Origin: Paraburkholderia haematera
GTDB lineage: Bacteria; Pseudomonadota; Gammaproteobacteria; Burkholderiales; Burkholderiaceae
Direction of reading: 5' to 3'
Length of the DNA: 64,000 nt
Assembly: GCF_905220975.1 (NCBI RefSeq)
Contig: NZ_CAJNBK010000025.1
Coordinates: 31,572-95,571 of the forward strand
The notes under the pieces are model-generated. The model saw nothing but the letters and a program-made list of their open reading frames with translations, ran no database searches and was not told where the DNA came from. Positions 8,853-16,805 of this stretch are shown here, one piece after another (position 1 is the stretch's first letter; each line of letters opens with the position of its first letter). The translations under genes and the position numbers were made by a program.

Positions 8853-9890
8853 TCATCCTTGTTTGTGTTTCAGCGGCAGTACCCGCACCGGGTCGCCTGC
8901 CTTGACGTCGAGCGCGGCCGCTTCGGCTGCGCTCATGCGGAACACGCCGTCTTGCGGCACGCCCGCGGCCACGCCCACGCGAAAATCGCCCAACGACGTA
9001 TTCGATACCATCGAACGGGGTGCATCCTGCGGGGCGCCCACCGGCACATCGGCGATTTCCACCCGCGCCACCACGCTCTCGCGCACGGTGCGCAAGTCGG
9101 CGATATGGCATTCGAGCACCGGGCCCGCGTCGAAGATATCGACGTGATTCTCGTAGCGCAGCCCCTCGGATTCGAGCATGCGGCGCGCCGGAATCGTGTC
9201 GTTATGCGTCAGGCCGACGCATTCCTGCGCTTCTTCCGGCAACAGTTCGACATACACCGGATAACGCGGCATCAGCTCGGCGAGAAACGCCTTGCGGCCG
9301 TGCGAGCTCAGATAGTCCGCCGCGTTGAAATCGATCTGGTAGAAATGCGAGCCCACCGCGCGCCAGAACGGCGAGGTGCCTTCCGCGTCGAAATGGCCGC
9401 GCAATTCCGCGCACAACCGCTGCGGGAAACGCTCGCGGAATTGCGCAAGAAACATGAAGCGCGAACGCGACAGCAAACCGCCGACGCCGCTCGTGCGATA
9501 ACGCGGGCTCAGGAACAGCGAGCACACTTCGGCATAACCCGTGAGGTCATGCGAAATGTTCAGCGCGCGCATGCGCGTCCAGATGCCGAGGTCCTGGCTC
9601 GCGTGCACGACCGTGCTCACGCGGTAGTTGTAGAACGGCTGCTGGAGGCCGACCGACGTTTCGATCCCGCATACGCCGGCCACGTCGCCGGTGTCGGTAT
9701 CTTCCATCACGAAGAAGTAGCCGGCTTCGTGCGGCTCGGCCTTGTCTTCCATCGTGCGGCGCGCACGTTCAACGCGCGCCGCGAGTGCATCGCGATCCGG
9801 CTTGAACGTGGTGAGACCGGGACCGGTCTCCTGCGCGAGCCGCATGAGCGCGTCCACATCGCCTCGTTGCACAACGCGAACGACGATCAT
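8853..9890 (-). CDS. aruG: Arginine N-succinyltransferase, second subunit (AruG-like)
   Basis: A 345-residue AstA-family protein. With the product of the gene in front it forms the heteromeric succinyltransferase that transfers succinyl from succinyl-CoA to arginine. Family landmarks include the N-terminal VRVVQRGDVDAL and the central LFLSPRYRTSGVGGLLSR loop, where CoA is expected to bind. The 4-bp ATGA-type overlap with aruF and near contact with astD point to coupled translation. Having two paralogous subunit genes rather than one astA follows the Pseudomonas aruFG arrangement. The subunit is assigned by gene order. Confidence 0.9.
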   Translation of the reverse strand: MIVVRVVQRGDVDALMRLAQETGPGLTTFKPDRDALAARVERARRTMEDKAEPHEAGYFFVMEDTDTGDVAGVCGIETSVGLQQPFYNYRVSTVVHASQDLGIWTRMRALNISHDLTGYAEVCSLFLSPRYRTSGVGGLLSRSRFMFLAQFRERFPQRLCAELRGHFDAEGTSPFWRAVGSHFYQIDFNAADYLSSHGRKAFLAELMPRYPVYVELLPEEAQECVGLTHNDTIPARRMLESEGLRYENHVDIFDAGPVLECHIADLRTVRESVVARVEIADVPVGAPQDAPRSMVSNTSLGDFRVGVAAGVPQDGVFRMSAAEAAALDVKAGDPVRVLPLKHKQG

Positions 9891-10948
9891 TGTGCGTCTC
9901 CCGAAAATTCTTCCTGATGCGGCTGGTGCAAGGGCACGCAGCGTACCGTGTCGCCCTCCGTCACGCCGAGCGCGGCACGCGCCGCATGCGACAACGACGC
10001 GCCAGTTGTTTTACCGCCGACCAAGGTCCCGAGCACACAGCGGAACTCGCCGTCCGCACCGTTATGCGCGATCAGATACGTCGAGCCGTCGGCAGCCGTG
10101 CCGGCTTCGCGCACCAGGCGTGTTTCATTGCGCGTCACGCAGGCACTGCGATCGACCTGCGCCGTCAGCACCGGACCCGCGTCGAAAATATCGATAAAGC
10201 GATCCGTCTCGAAGCCCTCTTCGAGGTGAATCTCATACGCGAGCAGCGCCTTCGAATCCGGCTCGCCGAGCACACGCTGCGCCGCTTCCGGCAGCAACGG
10301 CACGTAGATCGGATAGGTCGGCATCACTTCGGCGATAAAGGTGCGGCTGCGGCCACCCGATTCGATTTCGATGTCGGCGAAGTTGCGGCCGAAGAACTTG
10401 CGCCCCACCGCCTCCCAGAACGGCGACACGCCTGAGTCGTCGGTGACGCCGAGCAGCAGCGAGAACACTTCCGGCGTGAAGCGCTTGCGATTCGCGGCGA
10501 TATACATCATCCGCGCCCGCGACATCAATTGCGCGGCCGCATCGCCACGCAGCGACGGGTCGATGTAAAAACCCGCCAGCCGGCTCTTGCCGGTTAATTC
10601 GTGCGACATGGTCAGCGCGTGAATCTTGCGATTCACGTGCAACTCACGCGACGCATGAATCAGCGCGTCGTTGCGAAACGCGTAGAACGGGTCCGAATAA
10701 CCGGCGGCGGCGACAATGCTCGCCGTACCCATCAGCTTGCCGCTCTCCGCATCTTCGAGCACGAACAGGTAGAACTCCTCGCCCGGAAAATCGACATCCG
10801 CGCGAAATGAGTCTTCCGACAACGCGACGCGCGCTTCGAGCGCACGCCGGTCGTGCGGCAGCGAATGCAGCACCGGTTGCGCGGTGCGCGCCATGTGTTC
10901 GAGCGCATCGAGATCGGCGAGGCGGCCGGGGCGTACGAAGAGCATCAT
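9887..10948 (-). CDS. aruF: Arginine N-succinyltransferase, first subunit (AruF-like)
   Basis: A 353-residue AstA-family protein, paralogous along its length to its neighbour (compare VRPGRLADLDALEHMA with VRVVQRGDVDALMRLA). It catalyses the committed step of arginine degradation together with AruG. The segment FYIDPSLRGDAAAQLMSRARM corresponds to the acetyltransferase-like core. In Pseudomonas the AruFG enzyme also accepts ornithine; whether this one does is unknown. It lies 52 bp after the astC stop, consistent with one transcript. Confidence 0.9.
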   Translation of the reverse strand: MMLFVRPGRLADLDALEHMARTAQPVLHSLPHDRRALEARVALSEDSFRADVDFPGEEFYLFVLEDAESGKLMGTASIVAAAGYSDPFYAFRNDALIHASRELHVNRKIHALTMSHELTGKSRLAGFYIDPSLRGDAAAQLMSRARMMYIAANRKRFTPEVFSLLLGVTDDSGVSPFWEAVGRKFFGRNFADIEIESGGRSRTFIAEVMPTYPIYVPLLPEAAQRVLGEPDSKALLAYEIHLEEGFETDRFIDIFDAGPVLTAQVDRSACVTRNETRLVREAGTAADGSTYLIAHNGADGEFRCVLGTLVGGKTTGASLSHAARAALGVTEGDTVRCVPLHQPHQEEFSGDAQ

Positions 10949-11000
10949 CGTTCCTGTTGAATGTGACGCATGATTCAGTGCTTTAGCTCAGCGCCGTGGT

Positions 11001-12236
11001 TCACTTCGACGCCGTTTCGGCTTTCGCGCCGACGATCTCTTCGATCGCCTTCGCCAGACGCGCGAAGCCTTCGTACATATCGTCGAGCGGCATGATCAGC
11101 GAGGGCACGAAACGCAGCACGTCCGGACCGGCCATCAGCATGATCACGCCGTGCTGACCCGCGGCCGTGACGAAATCTTTCGCGCGGCCTTTGAACGCAT
11201 CGGTCAATTCGGCACCGATCAACAGGCCCTTGCCACGCACTTCCGTGAACAGACCAAAGCGTTCGTTCAGCTTGGCGAGTTGACCCTTCAATGCTTCGCT
11301 GCGAGTACGCACGCCTTCGAGCAGCTTCGAATCGCTGACCAACTCGACCACCTTCTCGGCGATTGCCGAGGCGAGCGGATTGCCGCCGTAGGTCGTGCCA
11401 TGCACGCCGACCTTGAAGTGCGCGGCCAGTTCGTTGGTGGTCAGCATCGCGCCGATCGGGAAGCCGTTGCCGAGCGCCTTCGCGGTGGTCAGGATGTCCG
11501 GCGTGACGCCGGTGTCCTGGTACGCGTAGAAATGACCGCTGCGGCCCACGCCCGTTTGTACCTCGTCAAAAATCAGCAGTGCGCCGTGCTCGTCGCACGC
11601 TTCGCGCAGCGCCTTCAGGAACGCCGGATCGGCCGGGATCACGCCGCCCTCGCCCTGGATCGGCTCGACGATCACCGCGCAGGTTTTCGCGCCGATCGCC
11701 TGCTTCGCCGCTTCGATATCGTTGTAAGGCAAATGGATGATGCCGGCCGGCACCGGACCGAAGCCTTCCGAATACTTCGGCTGGCCGCCGACGCTCACGG
11801 TGAAGAACGTGCGGCCATGGAACGACTGCGTGAACGAGATGATTTCGACTTTATCCGCGCCATGGCGCTCGAACGCGACGCGGCGTGCCAGCTTCAATGC
11901 CGCTTCGTTCGCTTCCGCGCCCGAGTTGGCGAAGAAGGCGCGGTCGGCGAAGGTCAGGTCTTCGAGACGTTTGGCGAGGCGCAGCACCGGCTCGTTGGTG
12001 TAACCATTGCCGATGTGCCACAGCTTGCCGCCCTGTTCATGCAGCACTTTCAACAGCTCAGGATGCCCATGACCAAGCGCGGTGACGGCGATACCGCCGG
12101 CGAAGTCGATATAGTCGCGGCCCTGCGTATCCCAGACGCGCGAACCGAGACCGCGATCCGGTACGAAGGCGGCGGGCGAAAACACCGGCACCATGACTTC
12201 GTCGAAGGTCTGGCGTGTCACTGTCAGGTCGTTCAT
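11001..12236 (-). CDS. astC: Succinylornithine/acetylornithine transaminase
   Basis: A 411-residue class III PLP aminotransferase. In this operon it converts succinylornithine to succinylglutamate semialdehyde; such enzymes usually also use acetylornithine. PLP contacts are D224 (LLIFDEVQTG) and the Schiff-base lysine K253 (TTAKALGNG). The FANSGAEANEAALKLAR segment binds cofactor phosphate. It is the first structural gene of the operon, with candidate ArgR sites in the 150-bp gap behind it. By sequence alone it could equally be labelled argD or aruC; the context favours astC. Confidence 0.92.
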   Translation of the reverse strand: MNDLTVTRQTFDEVMVPVFSPAAFVPDRGLGSRVWDTQGRDYIDFAGGIAVTALGHGHPELLKVLHEQGGKLWHIGNGYTNEPVLRLAKRLEDLTFADRAFFANSGAEANEAALKLARRVAFERHGADKVEIISFTQSFHGRTFFTVSVGGQPKYSEGFGPVPAGIIHLPYNDIEAAKQAIGAKTCAVIVEPIQGEGGVIPADPAFLKALREACDEHGALLIFDEVQTGVGRSGHFYAYQDTGVTPDILTTAKALGNGFPIGAMLTTNELAAHFKVGVHGTTYGGNPLASAIAEKVVELVSDSKLLEGVRTRSEALKGQLAKLNERFGLFTEVRGKGLLIGAELTDAFKGRAKDFVTAAGQHGVIMLMAGPDVLRFVPSLIMPLDDMYEGFARLAKAIEEIVGAKAETASK

Positions 12237-12265
12237 GGCAAATCCTCGTTACAGGTGAGAGGTAA

Positions 12266-12278
12266 TACACGTAGTGTA
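12266..12278. promoter_or_regulatory. Small palindrome before astC
   Basis: TACAC and GTGTA are separated by three bases, about 30 bp upstream of the astC start. It may be an operator or part of the promoter; I cannot assign a protein. Confidence 0.3.
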
Positions 12279-12316
12279 GGAAACCGCACGCGATACGTCT
12301 TGCGCATACGCGACGC
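12279..12316 (-). promoter_or_regulatory. Candidate ArgR binding site upstream of astC
   Basis: Read on the minus strand there is CGTCGC, eight bases, AA and about four bases, then TATCGC with eight further bases. This resembles two direct half-sites of the TGTCGC-N8-AA pattern reported for Pseudomonas ArgR. It lies between argR and astC, where activation of the operon is expected. The match is imperfect. Confidence 0.4.
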
Positions 12317-12388
12317 TTTCTATGAGCTTCCAGGCGGGTTTGGCGCAAGTGGGCCGCGCACGCCGCGCTTTACGCCCGTTCGTGGTGC

Positions 12389-13438
12389 TCAATCCGCCTG
12401 GTCGGGCCGTTCGATCAACGCAGCCGGCCGCGGCTCGCTGGCCGCGGCGCCGCTTGCGCCGGTTTGCTTGTCGATCCAGTTACGACGATCCTCGCGTGGC
12501 GTGACATCAAAGCGTTCGCGGTAAGCATTCGAAAAGTGCGCCGCCGACGAAAATCCGCAGGCCAGGCTGATCTGCACCACCGATTTGCTGGTGCGCTGCA
12601 ATTGCGTGCGCGCTTTTGAAAGCCGCAGGCCGAGATAGTATTTGGACGGCATCGAGCCGAGATACTGGCGGAACAGCCGCTCCAGCTGACGCCGCGATAC
12701 GCCGACGAGACCCGCAATTTCATCGGTGGTCAGCGGGTCCTCGATATTCGCTTCCATCAGCATCAGCGCGTCGTTCAGACGCGGATGGCGCTCACCCGGC
12801 GCGGTCACGAACGGAATGCGCTGCCGTTCTTCACCCGCGCGCAACACGCCGACGCCCAGCGTATCGGCAATCCGGTCCGCCAACTCCGGCCCGTGATCGC
12901 GGCCGATCATGGCGAGCATGAAGTCGACCGTTGCCTGACCGCCCGCGCAGGTGGCGCGATCACGGTCGATTTCGAAGATCTGCTGGGTGACGATCGAGCG
13001 CTCGAACTGCTCGGAGAACTGCTGATAGGTTTCCCAGTTGACGCTCACGCGATAGCCGGACAATTGCCCGGCCATGGCGAGCCACCAGACACCGTGATGA
13101 ATGCCCGTCACGAGCGGCGTGCGCTGTCCGACGCGCGAAAGACTCGCGAGAAACAGGCGATAGTCCGCGAATTGCTGGAACCGTTCGCTGACGATGATCA
13201 GCCAGTCGCACGAAATCGCGTCGCCGAACGCGGCGTCGGCCGGCCATTGCGCACCGCCCGACAAAGGCACCGCGCGGCCGTCCCACGAACACACCTGTAC
13301 GCGGTACAAGGCTCGGCCGTCGATTTCGTTGGCGAGATTGAGCGCGTCGACGATCGGCCCGACGCCCGACATCGACACCGGCGGCAAGGCGACGATGGCG
13401 ACCTGCGTGGTGCGAGCCGGGTTGGACGTGCGAGCCAT
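12389..13438 (-). CDS. argR: GlxA/AraC-family regulator, probable ArgR
   Basis: A 349-residue protein with an N-terminal DJ-1/PfpI (GATase-1-like) domain at about 10-195 and a C-terminal AraC helix-turn-helix pair at about 225-325 (LTTDEIAGLVGVSRRQLERLF and VVQISLACGFSSAAHFSNAY). This is the architecture of Pseudomonas ArgR, the arginine-responsive activator of aru/aot genes, unlike the hexameric E. coli ArgR. Its position between hisP and astC, all on the minus strand, supports the identification. The N-terminal domain lacks an obvious catalytic cysteine motif and probably senses arginine. Confidence 0.8.
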   Translation of the reverse strand: MARTSNPARTTQVAIVALPPVSMSGVGPIVDALNLANEIDGRALYRVQVCSWDGRAVPLSGGAQWPADAAFGDAISCDWLIIVSERFQQFADYRLFLASLSRVGQRTPLVTGIHHGVWWLAMAGQLSGYRVSVNWETYQQFSEQFERSIVTQQIFEIDRDRATCAGGQATVDFMLAMIGRDHGPELADRIADTLGVGVLRAGEERQRIPFVTAPGERHPRLNDALMLMEANIEDPLTTDEIAGLVGVSRRQLERLFRQYLGSMPSKYYLGLRLSKARTQLQRTSKSVVQISLACGFSSAAHFSNAYRERFDVTPREDRRNWIDKQTGASGAAASEPRPAALIERPDQAD

Positions 13439-13466
13439 CGCTTATCAGTAAGACGCGAGCCGCGCG

Positions 13467-14258
13467 TTACTTCAGGCTGCCGGACAGGAACTGCTTGAGC
13501 CGTTCGCTGCGCGGCGTGGTCAGCACCTCGGCGGGCAAGCCCTCTTCTTCGGTGCGGCCCTGGTGGAGGAACATCACGTGATTCGAGACGTTGCGCGCGA
13601 AACCCATTTCGTGCGTGACGACGATCATCGTACGGCCTTCTTCGGCGAGCTTCTGCATGACCTTCAGCACTTCGCCGACCAGTTCGGGGTCGAGCGCGGA
13701 GGTCGGCTCGTCGAACAGCATAACGTCAGGGTCCATCGCCAATGCACGCGCAATGGCCACGCGTTGCTGCTGACCGCCCGACAGATGCGACGGATACTGT
13801 TTTTCCAGACGCGGTGCGAGACCCACCTTCTCGAGATATTCACGTGCGCGCTCTTCGGCTTCGCGACGCGACAGACCTAGCACATGAATCGGCGCTTCGA
13901 CGATGTTCTCGATCACGTTCATGTGCGCCCACAAGTTGAAGTGCTGGAACACCATCGCGAGTTTCGTGCGGATGCGTTGCAGCTGCTTGTGATCGGCCAC
14001 TTCCAGATTGCCGGCGCGGTCGGGTTTGGTCTTGACCGTTTCGCCATCGACGACGATCTGCCCCGCGTTCGGCCGCTCCAGAAAATTGATGCAGCGCAGG
14101 AAGGTGCTCTTGCCCGACCCGCTCGCGCCGATGATGCTGATCACGTCGCCCTTGTTCGCGTTCAGCGACACGCCCTTGAGCACTTCATTGTCGCCGTAGC
14201 GCTTGTGGATGTCCTGAACGGCGAGCTTGCAAGCTTCGGTTTGAGTCGTGTGGAGCAA
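13467..14258 (-). CDS. hisP: Basic amino acid ABC transporter ATPase
   Basis: A 263-residue ATPase of the polar amino acid uptake family. Walker A (GASGSGKST) is at 44-52, the signature LSGGQQQR near 165 and Walker B (VMLFDEPTSAL) near 185. The start is a TTG at 14258 preceded by AGGGAGAG, a strong ribosome site, and no better ATG precedes the conserved KLAVQDIHKRYG. It lies downstream of the two permease genes and 28 bp before argR. It energises import of arginine, ornithine, lysine or histidine; context favours arginine/ornithine. Confidence 0.92.
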   Translation of the reverse strand: MLHTTQTEACKLAVQDIHKRYGDNEVLKGVSLNANKGDVISIIGASGSGKSTFLRCINFLERPNAGQIVVDGETVKTKPDRAGNLEVADHKQLQRIRTKLAMVFQHFNLWAHMNVIENIVEAPIHVLGLSRREAEERAREYLEKVGLAPRLEKQYPSHLSGGQQQRVAIARALAMDPDVMLFDEPTSALDPELVGEVLKVMQKLAEEGRTMIVVTHEMGFARNVSNHVMFLHQGRTEEEGLPAEVLTTPRSERLKQFLSGSLK

Positions 14259-14337
14259 GATGCTCTCCCTTTGAAAATACGGATCAATCTAGGTGACGGC
14301 GCGGACCGGCCGCGCCGCTGCAACGAAACATGCCTGC

Positions 14338-15051
14338 TCAGTGCGTGCGCACCGCCAGGTAACCCAGCCAGTGACGCTCGGCGCGGCGGAACAGGGCCAC
14401 CAGCGCGAACGACACCACGAGGTAAATCAGCGCGGCGAGGCCGAATGCGTCGAACGACTGATACGTGGCGGAATTCGCATCGCGCGCCACCTTCAGGATG
14501 TCCGGCACCGTGGCCGTGAACGCGACCGTGGTGGCGTGCAGCATCAGGATCACTTCGTTACTGTACAACGGGAGCGCCCGGCGCAGCGCGGACGGTATCA
14601 CAATGCGCCGGTACATCGTGAACCAGCTCATGCCGTAGGCACGGGCCGCTTCCACTTCACCGTGTGAAGTCGAACGGATCGCGCCGGCGAAAATCTCGGT
14701 GGTGTACGCGCAGGTGTTCAGTGCGAAGGCGAGAATCGCGCAGTGAAAGCCGCTGCGGAAAAACGCGTCGAGCAACTCATGCGAGCGCACGAATTCGAGG
14801 CTGTACATGCCGGTATAGATCAGCAGCAGTTGCACGTACAGCGGCGTACCGCGAAACACGTAGGTGTAGAGACGCACCGGCGTCGACAGCCAGCGCTTCT
14901 TCGACACGCGCGCCACCGCGAGCGGAATCGCCATGAAAAAGCCGATCCCGATCGACGCCACCAGCAGCCACAGCGTGACCGCCAGACCGGACATACGCTG
15001 ACCGTCCCAGTAGAGGAATGCGCGCCAGAATTGATTGAGAATGTCGATCAT
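14338..15051 (-). CDS. hisM: Basic amino acid ABC transporter permease HisM-like
   Basis: A 237-residue inner-membrane protein with about five transmembrane helices. The cytoplasmic EAA loop (GEVEAARAYGMSWFTMYRR) that docks to the ATPase is at about 150-170. Length and sequence fit HisM/ArtM/AotM. It starts four bases after the hisQ stop, so the two permeases are cotranslated. A 79-bp gap follows before hisP. Confidence 0.9.
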   Translation of the reverse strand: MIDILNQFWRAFLYWDGQRMSGLAVTLWLLVASIGIGFFMAIPLAVARVSKKRWLSTPVRLYTYVFRGTPLYVQLLLIYTGMYSLEFVRSHELLDAFFRSGFHCAILAFALNTCAYTTEIFAGAIRSTSHGEVEAARAYGMSWFTMYRRIVIPSALRRALPLYSNEVILMLHATTVAFTATVPDILKVARDANSATYQSFDAFGLAALIYLVVSFALVALFRRAERHWLGYLAVRTH

Positions 15052-15055
15052 GGTC

Positions 15056-15757
15056 TTAGAGCTCCGCGTGGCGCACGCCGATCGAATAGCGCTTTTCCAG
15101 CCAGATCAGCACGAGGTTCGACGCGGTGGTGATCGCCAGATAGATCAGCGCGGCGACCAGAATGAAGAAGAACATGTTGAAGGTGCTCTTGCCGGCGTCC
15201 TGGGCGGCTTTGACGACATCGGCGAGACCGATGATCGACACCAGCGCCGTGGCCTTGACCAGCACCTGCCAGTTGTTGCCGATGCCCGGCAGGGCGAAGC
15301 GCATCATCTGCGGAAAGAGGATGCGCCTGAACACCCGCGCGCCGCTCATGCCGTACGCACTGCCCGCTTCGAGCTGGCCGCGCGGCACCGCCAGAAACGC
15401 GCCGCGGAAGGTTTCGGTGAAGTACGCGCCGTAGATGAAACCGAGCGTCAGCACGCCGGCCACGAACGGATCGATATCGAACTGGGGCAAATCGAGGGCG
15501 TCGGTGAGATTGTTGACCGCGATCTGGATGCTGTAGAACAGCAGCAGCATCAGCACGAGGTCGGGCACTGAGCGGATCAGCGTCGTATAGCCGGTTGCGA
15601 TCGCTCTGAGCGGGCGGTTGAACGAGAGTTTCGCCGCCGCGCCCGCGAGGCCGAGCAGCACGGAGGCTGCCAGCGACAGGACGGACAGCTCGATCGTCTG
15701 GATCGTGCCGGCCAGCAACACCGGACCAAAGCCGTAAAGGAACACGCGTGTCTCCAT
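15056..15757 (-). CDS. hisQ: Basic amino acid ABC transporter permease HisQ-like
   Basis: A 233-residue permease with about five helices and the EAA loop GQLEAGSAYGMSGARVFRR. It is the first gene of the minus-strand transporter set. The usual binding-protein gene in front of it is absent: upstream lies GT-rich DNA and repeat element A, and the nearest matching binding protein is at 2217-3011. No strong ribosome site is visible before the ATG. Confidence 0.9.
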   Translation of the reverse strand: METRVFLYGFGPVLLAGTIQTIELSVLSLAASVLLGLAGAAAKLSFNRPLRAIATGYTTLIRSVPDLVLMLLLFYSIQIAVNNLTDALDLPQFDIDPFVAGVLTLGFIYGAYFTETFRGAFLAVPRGQLEAGSAYGMSGARVFRRILFPQMMRFALPGIGNNWQVLVKATALVSIIGLADVVKAAQDAGKSTFNMFFFILVAALIYLAITTASNLVLIWLEKRYSIGVRHAEL

Positions 15758-16087
15758 CCAGGATTTATTGAGGATGTCATGGATGGGGGCGGGTTAGGCC
15801 TGCCCGACTCATCCTGCATGGCGCGGAGTCTCGCAAGCGGAAATTATTTTCTCAAAGAGAAGTCGGGGGAATGTTGCTGTGCAGCAATTGGGGTTTTGGT
15901 GCGGCTTGGGGCTGGCAGGGCTTGGTTTTGGGGGGCGTGTGGTTTTGTAAGGTTGGGAGCGGGTTGTGGGCGACGCCGCGATTTAGCAAGTTTTGGGTCG
16001 CTTTTTCGATAGCCCTCGGTGGAGGTTTTTGCCTGCTCGGCGCTTTTTCTGTGTGCCTGCGGTGTTGGCCTTTCCTTGGGCTGATTG
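15758..16087. other. GT-rich intergenic flank with a 57-bp duplication
   Basis: No gene is credible here. From about 15880 the plus strand is strongly enriched in G and T. A segment beginning TGCCTGCTCGGCGC at 16030 recurs at 16087 with two differences, a 57-bp direct duplication of the outer end of repeat element A. The hisQ promoter should lie near 15760-15850, but I cannot point to a clear one. Confidence 0.6.
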
Positions 16088-16135
16088 CCTGCGCGGCGCT
16101 TTTTCTGTGTGCCTGCGGCGTTGGCCTTTCCTTGT
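16030..16135 (+). repeat. 57-bp direct repeat, two copies
   Basis: Copies at 16030-16078 and 16087-16135 share about 47 of 49 bases, ending in TTGGCCTTTCCTTG. The second copy is the outer end of element A's left arm, so this looks like a partial tandem duplication of the arm. Confidence 0.85.
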
Positions 16136-16794
16136 TTCCTTATCGGTCTATTAGCGTTGCCCCTGTGCGGGGCGGCACTCACTTCTCTTTGCCGGCCGCA
16201 AAGAGAAGTAAGCAAGAGAAAGCGGCTCACACCGCTAATTCTTAAGCGGCTCCCCCGCGCAGCCACGGTAGTGGTGCATCTGGAATCCGTGCCCTCGCAC
16301 ATTCGGCGTGAGTGACAAAGGTGTCATCCGCTCCCACTCCGCACTGCGTGCGTCGCGGACCGGTCTGCATGGGAAACCTTGGGGCTTCGGTTACGCGCAG
16401 CGGGAGCCATCGGCTTCGCCTCGGCGAGGCGCCGAATGCGCAAACACGATGGGATTCTGGAAGTGCCTCCAAGCCGAGTAAAGCAGGATCGCGAAAACGC
16501 AACCGGTGGTTTAGTGAAGTACCCTTCGGCGCGCGCAGCGCCGCCGGAAGTAAGACGCCCTTGTCACTCACGCCGAATGTGCGAGAGCACGGATTCCAGA
16601 TGCACCACTACCTCCTCCAAGCCAGGGGACCCGCTTATGAGCTAGCGGTTTGAGCCGCTTTCTTTTGCCTACTTTTCTTTGCGGCAAGCAAAGAAAAGTA
16701 GGTGCCCCCCCGCACAGGGGGAACGCTAATGGACCAATAAGAACACAAGGAAAGGCCAACGCCGCAGGCACACAGTAAAAGCGCCGCGCAGGCA
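16088..16794. repeat. Composite inverted-repeat element A
   Basis: Left arm 16088-16321 and right arm 16560-16794 are inverted copies of each other around a centre of about 238 bp. Each arm holds three hairpins. Left arm: 16159-16173 (GCCCC/GGGGC), 16181-16209 (12-bp stem ACTTCTCTTTGC) and 16221-16236 (AGCGG/CCGCT). Right arm: the equivalent second hairpin is 16668-16702 with a 15-bp stem, CCTACTTTTCTTTGC, and the third is 16644-16659. The arms thus belong to two sequence subtypes with changes on both sides of the stems. Open frames through it (for example 16312-16653) are probably translations of the repeat. It ends 12 bp from the patatin stop codon. Confidence 0.9.
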
Positions 16795-16805
16795 AACAAA
16801 GCCCC

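Noticed and set aside
11151..12524. A 457-codon plus-strand open frame opposite astC
   Set aside because: It is a shadow of the transaminase, with no ribosome site or family motif.
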